Positions 23,597-34,100 of a stretch of 64,000 nucleotides of DNA are shown piece after piece. Position 1 is the first letter of the stretch. Each line of letters starts with the position of its first letter. The stretch spans positions 124,191 to 188,190 of the forward strand of contig NZ_PQCD01000053.1 in the NCBI RefSeq assembly GCF_002964705.1, in the 5' to 3' direction. Source of the DNA: Pseudoalteromonas sp. T1lg75 (lineage in GTDB: Bacteria > Pseudomonadota > Gammaproteobacteria > Enterobacterales > Alteromonadaceae). Both the position numbers and the translations under genes were made by a program. The notes below the pieces were generated by a model. That model saw nothing but the letters and a program-made list of their open reading frames with translations, did not search any database and was not told the origin of the DNA.

Positions 23597-26587
23597 ATGG
23601 CCAACAATAAGAACAACCGACGAGGCGCGGGTCATGCGCAGCGGTTCACAAAGTCTGCACTGTTTTTAGCAATGATGGCGGCGGGAAATGTGGCGTATGC
23701 GGACCCCGGTGCCGAAGAAGACGAAAATAAAAAAGAAATTGAAACCATCGAAGTGCGCGGAATACGTGCTTCAATGGCAGAAAATATGGCGATTAAGCGC
23801 CTGTCCAACGCCATTGTCGATGCCATTACCGCCGAAGACATAGGTAAGTTTCCCGATAAGAACGTCGCGGACTCCTTGCAGCGAGTTCCCGGTATCGTTA
23901 TCTCCCGCAGTGGCGGTGAAGGGGAAAACGTTAGTATTCGCGGCTTATCATCGGATCTAACCTTTACCCAACTCAATGGCAACTTTATTGCCTCGTCTCC
24001 GGGCTCACCGTCACGTTCATTTAGTTACTCCTTACTGCCTTCGACCATGGTGCAGTCGGTGGAGGTCTTTAAGTCTTCCGAAGCGCGTTTAGACGAGGGC
24101 GGGGTGGGCGGTACCGTGATTATTCACAGCCGTCAGCCCCTGAATATGGAGGCCAACTCCGGCGCCCTAAATGTTGAATATACCTATGCCGATGTCAGCG
24201 AAAAATATGAGCCTAACTTCAGCGGCGTGTATTCGTGGAAAAATGATGATGAGAACTTGGGTCTCTTAGTCGGCTATTCGCGCCAGGACCGCACTAACCG
24301 CTCACTGAGCGGCGATATGAGCGGCGGCGGTGGCTGGCGCTGGGCGACCAGCTCGGATTTACCCGCGGTGGATACCCAAGGCAACGAAATTACGGACAGC
24401 AGCCGTCGTTTTGCCGCCTTAGAGGATGCCTATGGCAATGTTTATGATGGCGTTTGGGCGCCTCAGGTTGCCGGCGTTGGGGTAACAAAAGAAAAGCGTG
24501 AGCGTGAAGGGATTCAAACCACCTTGCAATGGCTGCCTATGGACACCCTGGAGCTGACCTTTAACTACTTCCATTTTGAACTGGGCCAAGACAGAACCAC
24601 CTCGCAAATGTGGATCCCCGAATGGAAATACAACCCCAATCATTTGGTTGGGGTTGAGCTTGACCAAAGCGGCACCATAGTGACGGGGATGGACTTTACC
24701 ACCGGCGCAGGTGGCACCGAGGGAAATATGGAGTTTCCTTGGATAATAGGTAGTTACACCCTTGAAGAAGACACCTCAGATACCTACGACTTCGGTTTTG
24801 AATACAGCGGCGAGGTGTATGACTTAAAAGGTAAATTTGGTCGCACCGAGGCCAGTGGTGGCCCTTCCGAGTCATGGCGAGCAGCCTACAAAAGTGGCCA
24901 GCCTGCCGGTCGCAGTGATTCCGGTATGGTGGAAAATGCCGCGGCCTTCGCCGGTTGGCGTTTGGGTGATCGCGTCTCCTTATATACCGATCCAGCCTTG
25001 TTGGATAACCTGCTGGCCGGTGTTGCCGGCGACCCGGATCCGGGCTCGACCGGCTCGAGTTATATCGTCAGTGATTTGGAAGAAGACTATGCGCAACTGG
25101 ACTTTAGCTACCACTTGAGCTCGGGGTGGGTCGATACCCTGCGGGTGGGGGTGAAACACCGTAAAACCAGCTTGCACCGTGAGACCAATAACACCTTCTT
25201 TATCACTCAAGAAGGGGCGGCAGGCATTGCCAACGGCACACTTGATCCATTTAGCCAAGGTGCCATCGACGAGGTTTCCTACCAGTGGATTGGCGGCATG
25301 CCAAACCTGGAGGATGTGCTTAATAGTCGCTCTGAGCAGAATATTCCCGGCGGCTTTGATGTCAATGTTATGCCCACCATTAACTGGGATAAATACCGCG
25401 ATATCGTCACCAATGAATACGCTAAATATACCCGCAAAGAGCCGGATTTCGTCTTTGATATCGAAGAGAAAATTACCGCAGCCTATGTGCAGGCGGATTT
25501 TTCCTATGAAAGTCTGCGCGGTAATGTCGGTGTGCGTTACGTAAAAACCGAAACCGATATTATGTCCTCGGACAAAATCAATTTCTTCCTGGACGATATT
25601 GATGATGTCACTCAGGAGGATATTCTTGGTGAGCGTCGTTTAATCGACGTGGAAGAAACCATTGGCCGTACGTCTACCGACCATCAATTCTTACCCAGCT
25701 TAAACCTGGTGTGGGATGCCACCGATAACCTGGTGCTGCGCGCCGCGGCGGCGAAAACCATGTCTCGTGCCCCATACAACGACCTAGGGGCACCGGAGCA
25801 ATTAACCTTTATCTCCCAGGAATGGGCGGACGACCGCCTGGAGTTCCGTGGCAACCCGGTTGAACCTGGCTGGCAGGGCTCAGGTGGTAACAAGGATTTA
25901 AAACCCTATGAGTCGGTGCAAACGGATATCTCCGCCGAATACTATTATGGTGACGGCTCTGCGGTGGGTATTGCCCTGTTTAACAAGGACGTAGATAACT
26001 TTATCGTGCCCTTGATCATCACCTCAACCCGTGCGTTTGATGGCTTCACCAACCCCAATACCGGCGAAGTGATCGTGCCCGAAGGGGAGATCACGGTGAC
26101 GCCGTTTACCACCACGGCCAATGGTACCAATGCTACCTCGCGCGGTATTGAGATATTCGCCCAGCACGCCTTTGATAATGGCTTCGGCATTAACACCAAC
26201 TACACCCTAAATGATACCAACCAGGCGGATGTCAGTGTCGATGGTGAAAAGGTCGGTGAGTCGGCTCTGGTGGGCAGCGCCGATAACCAGTTCAACTTCT
26301 CTGCTTACTTTGAGAACGACACCTTCAGCGTCCGCGCTTCGTACAACCGTCGCGGTAAAACGGCCCTGGGCCTAGCCGATGGCCTGACCGTGTACCAGGA
26401 GCCGTACCAACAGGTTGATGTTAATGCGTCATACAGCTTGATGGATAACCTGTCCTTTAGCGCCTCGGTGATCAACTTGACCGAGGAAGAGCCCAGAACC
26501 TTTTACGGTGAGGACAGCAAGGCCAGGTTACGCAGCAGCAGCTACAGTGGTCGTCGCTACTATGCCGGCTTAACGTATCGTTTTTAA
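23597..26587 (+). CDS. TonB-dependent receptor, carbohydrate-type (996 residues)
   Basis: The protein has a signal peptide (ending about NVAYADPG), a TonB box-like IETIEVRGIR, a plug domain (IVDAITAEDIGKFPDKNVADSL, QRVPGIVISR, VSIRGLSSD, MVQSVEVFKSSEARLDEGG) and a 22-strand-type barrel ending in YYAGLTYRF with terminal Phe. The GKFPDKNVADSLQR plug wording is characteristic of the large receptor group used for glycan and sugar uptake in Alteromonadales, Xanthomonas and Caulobacter. The ATG at 23597 has GGAG seven bases upstream. The next gene encodes a discoidin-repeat lipoprotein, suggesting a receptor and surface-binding pair. Confidence 0.92.
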   Translation: MANNKNNRRGAGHAQRFTKSALFLAMMAAGNVAYADPGAEEDENKKEIETIEVRGIRASMAENMAIKRLSNAIVDAITAEDIGKFPDKNVADSLQRVPGIVISRSGGEGENVSIRGLSSDLTFTQLNGNFIASSPGSPSRSFSYSLLPSTMVQSVEVFKSSEARLDEGGVGGTVIIHSRQPLNMEANSGALNVEYTYADVSEKYEPNFSGVYSWKNDDENLGLLVGYSRQDRTNRSLSGDMSGGGGWRWATSSDLPAVDTQGNEITDSSRRFAALEDAYGNVYDGVWAPQVAGVGVTKEKREREGIQTTLQWLPMDTLELTFNYFHFELGQDRTTSQMWIPEWKYNPNHLVGVELDQSGTIVTGMDFTTGAGGTEGNMEFPWIIGSYTLEEDTSDTYDFGFEYSGEVYDLKGKFGRTEASGGPSESWRAAYKSGQPAGRSDSGMVENAAAFAGWRLGDRVSLYTDPALLDNLLAGVAGDPDPGSTGSSYIVSDLEEDYAQLDFSYHLSSGWVDTLRVGVKHRKTSLHRETNNTFFITQEGAAGIANGTLDPFSQGAIDEVSYQWIGGMPNLEDVLNSRSEQNIPGGFDVNVMPTINWDKYRDIVTNEYAKYTRKEPDFVFDIEEKITAAYVQADFSYESLRGNVGVRYVKTETDIMSSDKINFFLDDIDDVTQEDILGERRLIDVEETIGRTSTDHQFLPSLNLVWDATDNLVLRAAAAKTMSRAPYNDLGAPEQLTFISQEWADDRLEFRGNPVEPGWQGSGGNKDLKPYESVQTDISAEYYYGDGSAVGIALFNKDVDNFIVPLIITSTRAFDGFTNPNTGEVIVPEGEITVTPFTTTANGTNATSRGIEIFAQHAFDNGFGINTNYTLNDTNQADVSVDGEKVGESALVGSADNQFNFSAYFENDTFSVRASYNRRGKTALGLADGLTVYQEPYQQVDVNASYSLMDNLSFSASVINLTEEEPRTFYGEDSKARLRSSSYSGRRYYAGLTYRF

Positions 26588-26695
26588 TCAACTCATTATG
26601 TGACATGCGCATCTAGGCCCTAATTGATGGCAAGAAAGAAGAGCAATAATGGCCAGCTTCGGGCGGTGCGCATCAGTAAAGAACAAGGTAGCAAT

Positions 26696-29542
26696 ATGAA
26701 AAAGTCTAATTTAATTAAGGTGACCTCGGTCCCTTTGGTGCTCTGTACCCTGCTCAGTGGTTGTGGTGGCAGCGATGATCCAAACCCTCAGGAGGTGCCG
26801 GTTACCCCGGCGAGTACGGCCGCTGAGCTGGCAGGCTCGGTAGTCAAGGGCACGCTCAGTGGCGCGCAAATCAGTGTGGCCAGCCTAAATGGCACGGCGC
26901 TTGGCATCGATGCCGAGGCCATCAGTGATAGCGATGGCAAGGTGTTTTTCACCGTCAGTGGCGCACCAGGATTTGGTATTAATACCACGGTGAAGGTGAC
27001 AGCCAGTACCACCGCACAATCAAGCATGGTGTGTGATGCCCTGATGTGTGGTGATGCGCAAATTGCCCAAGAGCTAAGCGGTGAGACCCTTGCCGGTGCG
27101 CAGTTAAGCACCTTAACCCAGGTTAGCGTGCCCTATGGCAATCAGACCGATGGCGAGGCGGATGCGACCATGCAGGTCAATGCCCTGACCACGCTGGCGA
27201 CGTTTTTAGTGGAGCAGGAAATTGCCAATGGCCGCAATGTCTCCAGTGCAGATCTGATGGCCCTGGCACAAGCGGAAATGTCCGCCTTACTGTTACGCGC
27301 CATGGGCTGGCAAACCAACAACACCAATGTCTTCGAGCTCCCTGTGGTCAGTGCCCATAGCCTGGCCAACTTTCAGGGTGTAGAGCAATGCGAGACCGAT
27401 GAGGCCGGTGAGCAGCAATGCCAAACCCCGTTGATCGATGACGCCAGTATTAAGTTGTCCTTGCTCAATGCCGCTTTTGCCCAGCTTGATGGTGATGAAA
27501 CCTTGGCCGGCAATATCTCGGTGGCGCAGGCTGATTTAAGTGCGGCCTTGGCGGACGATGCCGAGGCGCTAGAGCGTTTTCGCCAACGTCTGTTCGATGC
27601 CATTGAGCAGCACCCACTTACCGCTGAGCTTGGCCTCAGCGCTGCGACCATCGTTGATTTAACCCTGCCGCTGTTTGATGAGGCGAGCAGCACAGGGCCG
27701 CTGAGGGAAGTGAGCACGGTGCAAACTATGCTGGATGCCACCATCAGTGCCCGCAATGCCATCAGTGATGCGGAAAGCGCCGACAAGGCCTTCGATAAAG
27801 ACTTACAAAGCAAATGGCTTGATCATAATGATTGGCAGGGCGCTCCCAGTGTCGAGGACCCGTCCTGGTTGCAGGTGGACTTTGCCGCGCCGCAGGCGAT
27901 CAGCAGCGTGTTCATTACCAGTGCCAACGACGCCCCAGCGCGCGACCCGGAAAATTTCGACATTCTGGCGTCCAACGATGGCGGTCAGAGCTGGGTAACC
28001 CTCGCCAGCGTTGTGGGGGCCGCGTTTGATGAGCGCTTTGAGCGCCAGGAGTTTGCCTTTGCCAACGCCCAGGCGTACACCAGCTATCGTATCAATATCA
28101 CCAAAAATCAGGGCAATGATGGCTTGCTGCAACTGGCGGAAATTGAGTTTGTTGGCCCTGTGCATGTGAGCGTGGACCACAGTGATGACCCACAAGCGAT
28201 CGCCACGGCGCGCAACAGCATTGGCGATGCCGAGAATCAGGATAAGGCCTTTGATAATGACCCCACCACCAAATGGCTGGATCACAATGACTGGCAAGGT
28301 GCGCCCAGTGAAGCGGATCCGTCCTGGATTCAGCTCGACCTCAGTGCTCCAAAAGCGGTCAATGAGCTGGCTATTACCAGCGCCAACGATGCCCCGGAGC
28401 GTGACCCGGAAAACTTCTCGCTGCTGGCGTCCAATGATGGTGGCGAAAGCTGGGTAACGCTGGCAAGCTGGGTCGGAGAGGCCTTTGATGAGCGTACCGA
28501 GCGCCGGACCTTCGCCGTGGCTAATCAACTGGCCTATAGCAGCTATCGCTTGGAAGTAAGCAAAAATAAAAATAACGATGGCCTGCTGCAACTCGCCGAA
28601 GTGGAGTTGATTGGTCCCGAACTTGAGGGGCTGGATCACTCTGTGAGCGATGGCGCCAGCTACAGTGCCCGCTTTAGTATCAGTGACTCAGAAAGCGCGG
28701 CGCAGGCCTTTGACCGAGATGTAAGCACCAAGTGGTTGGATCACAATGACTGGCAGGGCGCACCTACCGAGGAAAACCCGGCGTGGATCCAGGTGCAACT
28801 TGCCGAGGCGCAGGCCGTGAATGAGTTGATGATCACCAGTGCCAACGATGCGCCCGAGCGTGACCCGGCCAGCTTCTCGCTGTTGGCCTCGAATGATGGC
28901 GAAACCTGGCTGTCATTAGCGAGCTGGGCGGGGGAGGAATTTTCCGAGCGCTTAGAGCAACGTAATTTCGCCCTGAGCAATGGCCTTGCTTATTCACATT
29001 ACCGCCTGTCGGTAAGCGCGAATGCCAACAACGATGGCCTGGTGCAAATTGCTGAGGTGGGCTTTATTGGTCCCCAGTATCAGTTGCAGGATTTAACCGA
29101 GCTGCCTGGCACTCTCTTTAGTGCGCGTTCCAGTATTGGCGATGGCGAAAATCAGGATAAGGCCTTTGACAACGACCTGAGCACCAAGTGGCTGGACCAT
29201 AATGACTGGCAGGGCGCACCAACGGCTGAAAACCCTTCCTGGATACAGGCCGATTTTAGTGCCCCTCAGGTGGTCAGTGAAATCGCCATTACCAGTGCCA
29301 ATGATGCCCCAGAGCGGGATCCGGAAACGTTTAGCCTGCTCGGCTCAAATGATGGTGGTGAAACCTGGGTGGAAGTGGCGTCCTGGGTCGGCGAGAGCTG
29401 GGATGACAGACTTCAGCGGCGCGCCTTTAGCTTCAGCAATGGCTTTGCCTATAGCAGTTATCGCGTGAGTATCAGTAAAAATGCCAATAATGATGGCCTA
29501 GTACAAATCGCGGAAATCGAGTTAATTGGTCTTGCAAATTAA
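26696..29542 (+). CDS. Lipoprotein with four discoidin-like (F5/8 type C) repeats
   Basis: The 948-residue product has a lipoprotein signal (LLSGCGGSDD), an N-terminal region of about 340 residues without a recognised family, and four homologous units starting near bases 27738, 28197, 28658 and 29112, each about 140 residues long with a 153-residue period. Every unit carries KWLDHNDWQGAP and ITSANDAP followed by RDP and then a LLASNDGG-type strand, as in discoidin/CBM32-like carbohydrate-binding modules. It is probably surface-exposed and binds glycans for the upstream receptor. The ATG at 26696 has AAGG seven bases ahead. A terminator follows. Confidence 0.85.
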   Translation: MKKSNLIKVTSVPLVLCTLLSGCGGSDDPNPQEVPVTPASTAAELAGSVVKGTLSGAQISVASLNGTALGIDAEAISDSDGKVFFTVSGAPGFGINTTVKVTASTTAQSSMVCDALMCGDAQIAQELSGETLAGAQLSTLTQVSVPYGNQTDGEADATMQVNALTTLATFLVEQEIANGRNVSSADLMALAQAEMSALLLRAMGWQTNNTNVFELPVVSAHSLANFQGVEQCETDEAGEQQCQTPLIDDASIKLSLLNAAFAQLDGDETLAGNISVAQADLSAALADDAEALERFRQRLFDAIEQHPLTAELGLSAATIVDLTLPLFDEASSTGPLREVSTVQTMLDATISARNAISDAESADKAFDKDLQSKWLDHNDWQGAPSVEDPSWLQVDFAAPQAISSVFITSANDAPARDPENFDILASNDGGQSWVTLASVVGAAFDERFERQEFAFANAQAYTSYRINITKNQGNDGLLQLAEIEFVGPVHVSVDHSDDPQAIATARNSIGDAENQDKAFDNDPTTKWLDHNDWQGAPSEADPSWIQLDLSAPKAVNELAITSANDAPERDPENFSLLASNDGGESWVTLASWVGEAFDERTERRTFAVANQLAYSSYRLEVSKNKNNDGLLQLAEVELIGPELEGLDHSVSDGASYSARFSISDSESAAQAFDRDVSTKWLDHNDWQGAPTEENPAWIQVQLAEAQAVNELMITSANDAPERDPASFSLLASNDGETWLSLASWAGEEFSERLEQRNFALSNGLAYSHYRLSVSANANNDGLVQIAEVGFIGPQYQLQDLTELPGTLFSARSSIGDGENQDKAFDNDLSTKWLDHNDWQGAPTAENPSWIQADFSAPQVVSEIAITSANDAPERDPETFSLLGSNDGGETWVEVASWVGESWDDRLQRRAFSFSNGFAYSSYRVSISKNANNDGLVQIAEIELIGLAN
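27738..29540 (+). repeat. Four-fold internal repeat encoding discoidin-like modules
   Basis: Four units begin near 27738, 28197, 28658 and 29112. Protein identity is high around KWLDHNDWQGAP and the sequence is still repeated at DNA level around AATGACTGGCA, indicating recent duplication or gene conversion. Confidence 0.85.
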
Positions 29543-29556
29543 CCTGCCCACAATGC

Positions 29557-29594
29557 AAAAGAGCCAGAAGTCATGACTTCTGGCTCTTTTTTTT
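29557..29594. terminator. Bidirectional terminator between the lipoprotein gene and pheA
   Basis: A perfect 28-base palindrome (29560-29587) has an A run on its left and an eight-T run on its right, so it serves both convergent genes. Confidence 0.88.
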
Positions 29595-29599
29595 GCCTG

Positions 29600-30754
29600 T
29601 TAATTCACTTCCACCGCTTGTAACGAGTCGCTTTGATAGCACCCCAGGATGCGCACAAACTGGGTATGATCTTTCAAGGCTTCAAGAGCACGCTGGACCT
29701 TGGGCTCGGCCAGGTTGGCGATTAAATCAACATAGAATACTTCTTCCCAGGGGTTGCCCGGTACCGGGCGTGACTCCAGTTTTACCATGTTAATGCCATG
29801 CTCTTTAAAGACCATCAGGGCATCGGCCAGCGAGCCCACATGTTGCTCGGTGGCCATAATAAGCGTGGTCTTGGTGGGGATTTGCGTTGATACCTGCATG
29901 GCCTTGCGCGCCACAACAATAAAGCGACTGTGGTTCTCACTTTGATTGGCAATGCCGGTTTTTAAGACCTCCAGACCTAAGTGCTTGCCGGCTTCCGCAG
30001 AGCCGATGGCGGCACTGTTATCACAACTTAAGGCCGCCTTCATGGCGCTGGTGGTGGAGTCACAGTTTTCCAGTTGTACTTCATTTAAACCTTGAATAAA
30101 GCGACTGCACTGGGCAAAGGGTTGGGGGTGGCCGTAAAGCTTGGTAATGTCGCCCAGCTCGGTGCCGGGTTTGACCAGCAGGCAGTGCTCCACCGAGTGG
30201 GTTACCTCGCCAACAATGGAGACTTGGGCGTGCTGGAGCAGGTCGAATACTTCATTGATACTGCCAGAGCTGGTGTTCTCGATTGGTAGCACGCCGAAGT
30301 CGGCCTGGCCTTTTTCCACCGCGCCGGTGATTTCATCAAACTGGGCACAACCCAGCTCGACCAGCTTACCAGGGCGGCGACTGAAATATTTGTGCACCGC
30401 CAGCTGGGAGTAGGAGCCCTGGCCACCCAGATAGGCGACTCGATTGGTCTCTCCCAATACCTCTGGGTTGAGGTTTTGCTGCAGCATGGCCTGCTGATGG
30501 AGTACCGAGTCTTCGAGCACCCGCTGAAAGACGCTATTGATGTAGTAGGCATCCAGGCCGAGGGATTTACCGTAGCTGATCAGCTTTTCCAGTAGTTCTT
30601 GCTCTCGGGCCTCGTCACGAATGGGCTTGTTATTGGCGATTTTATATTCCACCACCGAATGGCTGATGCGGCGACGCTTTGCCAATAAAATCAACAGCTC
30701 AGAGTCGATTTCATTGATGTCTCGGCGCAGTGCCAGGAGCGTATCATTGGTCAT
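29600..30754 (-). CDS. pheA: Bifunctional chorismate mutase / prephenate dehydratase (P-protein)
   Basis: The 384-residue enzyme makes prephenate from chorismate and then phenylpyruvate for phenylalanine synthesis. Residues 1-90 are an AroQ mutase (LRRDINEIDSELLILLAKRR, RDEAREQELL). The dehydratase follows (VAYLGGQGSYSQLA, FGVLPIENTSSGSINEV, with the catalytic Thr region QLENCDSTTSA). A C-terminal ACT domain (about residues 295-375, GINMVKLESRPVPG) is the phenylalanine feedback site. A Phe-rich leader peptide and attenuator precede it. Family length and motifs are normal. Confidence 0.97.
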   Translation of the reverse strand: MTNDTLLALRRDINEIDSELLILLAKRRRISHSVVEYKIANNKPIRDEAREQELLEKLISYGKSLGLDAYYINSVFQRVLEDSVLHQQAMLQQNLNPEVLGETNRVAYLGGQGSYSQLAVHKYFSRRPGKLVELGCAQFDEITGAVEKGQADFGVLPIENTSSGSINEVFDLLQHAQVSIVGEVTHSVEHCLLVKPGTELGDITKLYGHPQPFAQCSRFIQGLNEVQLENCDSTTSAMKAALSCDNSAAIGSAEAGKHLGLEVLKTGIANQSENHSRFIVVARKAMQVSTQIPTKTTLIMATEQHVGSLADALMVFKEHGINMVKLESRPVPGNPWEEVFYVDLIANLAEPKVQRALEALKDHTQFVRILGCYQSDSLQAVEVN

Positions 30755-30778
30755 TATTAGGTTTCCTCATTCCCAAAA

Positions 30779-30807
30779 CGAAAAAGGCCTCCCGGTTGGG
30801 AGGCCTT
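30779..30807 (-). terminator. pheA attenuator (leader terminator)
   Basis: On the minus strand a 10-bp stem (arms 30798-30807 and 30784-30793, loop of four) is followed by TTTTT (30779-30783), between the leader peptide and pheA. The segment GGGAGGC just after the leader stop (30840-30846) is complementary to the first arm and can form the competing antiterminator. Confidence 0.85.
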
Positions 30808-30845
30808 AGCATGTGTGTGAATCTCACGTACTCGCTCGCGCCTCC

Positions 30846-30899
30846 CTAACAAGGGTGGTAGATAAAAAAGCGAAAAAATACGAAAGACATAATGTTCAT
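30846..30899 (-). CDS. pheL: pheA leader peptide
   Basis: A 17-codon ORF on the minus strand reads MNIMSFVFFRFFIYHPC: five Phe codons within seven positions, followed by Ile, Tyr and His. A second in-frame ATG at 30890 would give 14 residues. It sits directly upstream of a rho-independent attenuator and pheA, the classical arrangement in which stalling at Phe codons when phenylalanyl-tRNA is scarce favours the antiterminator. The ribosome site is weak, which leaves the exact start open. Confidence 0.85.
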   Translation of the reverse strand: MNIMSFVFFRFFIYHPC

Positions 30900-30905
30900 G
30901 ACTTC

Positions 30906-30935
30906 AATCTACTGGCATGGGCAGTTAAAAGTCAA
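30906..30935 (-). promoter_or_regulatory. Candidate pheL-pheA promoter
   Basis: On the minus strand TTGACT (complement of 30930-30935) and TAGATT (complement of 30906-30911) are 18 bases apart. The predicted start lies very near the leader ATG, so a more distant promoter remains possible. Confidence 0.4.
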
Positions 30936-31197
30936 TAGGCCAATGGCGGTAATGGAGGAAATAATTTTTGCCGCCCTTGGCCTTGCCAAAAAATCACTCA
31001 CTGGAGACTAAGATATTAATTTATTGGGCGTTTGTTCCCAAAACGACTATATTGATCTTGTTGTTAATTCTTTTGTCTTAGTTGTTAGAGGGTTGGCAAA
31101 AATTCGCGTCAAAAAGGGCTATACATAAGCGCTGTGGCTGTTATATTTGCTAGCTGGCTAAAATAATAAAAAACCAGATACTTAAAAAGGATCGGCT

Positions 31198-34100
31198 GTG
31201 GTTTATAGGCGTCCGCCATCTCGATTTGGCATACATTCGTTAAGCATAAAGCTCTCGGTATTGATTTCGGCTATATGCCTGATCGCCGGCATTTTTGCTG
31301 CGGTGTTTATGCTCAAGTCCGAACAAAAACAATTAATGTTCCAGGAAAATGAGCAATTAAACCAATACAGTGCGCGGTTTATTGGCCAGTTTGGACAATT
31401 AATTGATAGTAAAACCAATATTGCCGAACAAGCCAATGCGGTGGTGGCTCGCGAATTATTTTCCGCTGAGCGTGACTACAGTGCTCCCATGCCCCAGTTT
31501 ATTGCCACCGATGAGTCCACCCTGCGTAGCGTCACCCCGGATGGTATGAGCGCGGCGGTAATGCCAAAAGCCAATTACTCCCCCTATTATCAACAGCTCT
31601 TTACCCGCTCCGAAGCGTTATGGCGCATTATTTCACCCACTCTGACACAAGAATTTTTCAACTACTATCTGTTAACCGCCGATGATTTTGTGCGTATCGC
31701 CCCTGCAACCTGGGCCATGGATGCACCGGAAAATTATCGGGCGAATAATGCGGTTAACTTTAGTCGCGTTGGTCCAGAGCTGAACCCCGACAGGTTGGCG
31801 GTGTGGACACCTGTGTATTACGACAGAGTAGGGCGCAAATGGGTGGTGAGCATAGTGACCCCCATTTATCAGAACAATGAACATACCGCATTGACCGGTG
31901 CCGATATCGAACTAAGCAACTTACTAAGCTTTTTGCCCATTGACGATAAGCATCAGCAGATGTTTGTGGTGGATGGCAAGGGTCAATTGTTGGCGCATCC
32001 AAACCTGGATGATGCCACCTATCAGCGTTATGGCCGTGAAGGCCGAACACTGCGTATGTCGGACTTTATTAATCCCCAACTGGTTAAATTAGTTGGTGAT
32101 GCCTTACGTCTCGAACTGCCGACCATGACCGAAGAATTTGAGTATGACGGCGAACAATACCTGACCACCATCAGCAAGGTTGATGGCCTGGATTGGTATG
32201 TGGGTATTTATCGTAAGCAATCCAGTGCGCTCGAAGCGCTGGAGGCGTTGCAGCTTAAGTTTTTAGGGCTGTTTATTCTCTATGCTATCCTGGTTGCCTT
32301 GTTACTGCATCAGGCCTTGTATCAACTGGTATTGCGCCGTATTTATCTGCTTGTGGATGCGGTCTCCAGCTTCGGTAAGGGCAAGATGGACACCGAATTT
32401 CCACCCGAGGGTAAGGACGAGATAGGCGTGCTTAACGGCTCCTTTAAAGACATGAGTGTGGAGCTGATCAATACCATCACGGGCCTAAATCAACGTATTA
32501 AAGAAAAAGACATTGCCGAGCAGGCCGCCAATCGTTTGTCCAAGGCGGTGGCGCACTCGGGCACGGGCGTATTGATCACCAACTATCAGCTGCAAATCGA
32601 ATACGTAAACCCGAAAATGCTGGAAATGACCGGCTTTGATGAAGAACACTTTACCAATGCCAAATTGCTGAGTGTAATCGCCAAAGAAATGGCGATATTC
32701 AACGATGATATCGAATATGATTTACGCACCCGTAATTACTGGCGTGGCGACACCATGTTGGAGCAAATCGACGGGCATGCCTTGTGGGTATCCCTTAGCG
32801 TATCACCCATCCGTGATGAGGAAGGGGGCGTCAACAGCTATGTGGTGTCGGCGCAGGATATTTCCTTCGTTAAAGAAAGCCAACGCAAAATGGAGCAACT
32901 GGCTTATTTCGATACCCTGACCGGTTTGGCTAACCGTACCTTCTTCCGCATGCAGTTGCGCAAGTCCATGGCACTGGCCGAGCGTGGTCATTATGCCTTC
33001 GCCCTGTTTTATTTCGACCTCGATGAGTTTAAGCGTATTAACGATACCTTGGGCCATGATAGTGGTGACCAACTGCTGGTTGAGGTGGCCAATCGCTTGA
33101 AGAACCGTTTGCGTACCGAGGATACCATTGCGCGTCTTGGCGGCGATGAATTTGCCGTGCTGCTCAGTGGCATTGAAAGTCAAGAGCGTGCTAAAGAGGT
33201 GGCGCACACCATACAACGCACCTTGAACCAGCCTATCACCCTCGGAAATAATGAGGTGATTGTCAGCGCCAGTATCGGTATCACCATGGCGCCGGACGAC
33301 AGCAGCGAGGAAGACCAACTCCTTAAACATGCCGACTTGGCCATGTACGAGGCCAAGGCCAAGGGCAAGAACACCTATCATTTCTATTCCAGTGAGCTTA
33401 ACGCCGCCGCCAATGAACGCCTGTATATTGAAAACGAGCTGCGTCAGGGGATTCGCGACAGTCAGTTCCACCTCAATTATCAGCCTCAGGTTGATAGCCG
33501 TACCGGTAAGGTACTGGGTTTTGAGGCCCTGATACGTTGGACACACCCTACTCAGGGGGCGATTTCGCCGGTGAAATTTATTCCTATTGCCGAGGCGACC
33601 GGCCTCATTGTTGAACTCGGTGAATGGGTCTTACGTGAAGCCTGCCGTTTCTCGGCGCGTCGTGCCCAAGCCGGGCTGGAAGCAAATATTTCTGTGAACT
33701 TGTCGGTGCGCCAGTTCCAAGATGCCAACCTGATCCCCTGTTTGGCCAATATTCTTGAGCAAACCAAGGTGGCGCCAAAGAATCTGCATTTGGAGTTGAC
33801 CGAAAGTATGCTGATGGGAGATGTGGATACCGCTATTTCTCAACTGCACGATATCAAACGCCTTGGAGTGTCGATTTCCATCGACGACTTTGGCACCGGT
33901 TATTCGTCGCTCAACTACCTTAAGCGTTTCCCCGTCGATGTGCTTAAGGTCGACCGTTCCTTTGTGCAGGATATTCCACACGATCCGAACGATATGGCGA
34001 TCACCGCGGCGATCATTGCCATGGCGCAAAAGCTGAACCTTAATGTGGTGGCCGAAGGGGTGGAAACCCGGGAGCAGATGGAGTTCTTAAAAGCTAACAA

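Noticed and set aside
27803..28639. 278-codon minus-strand ORF
   Set aside because: It is a shadow of the repeated discoidin-like gene; its own repeats simply mirror that gene and it has no family marks.
32803..33546. 247-codon minus-strand ORF
   Set aside because: Opposite the conserved GGDEF region of a convincing gene; no ribosome site or domain.
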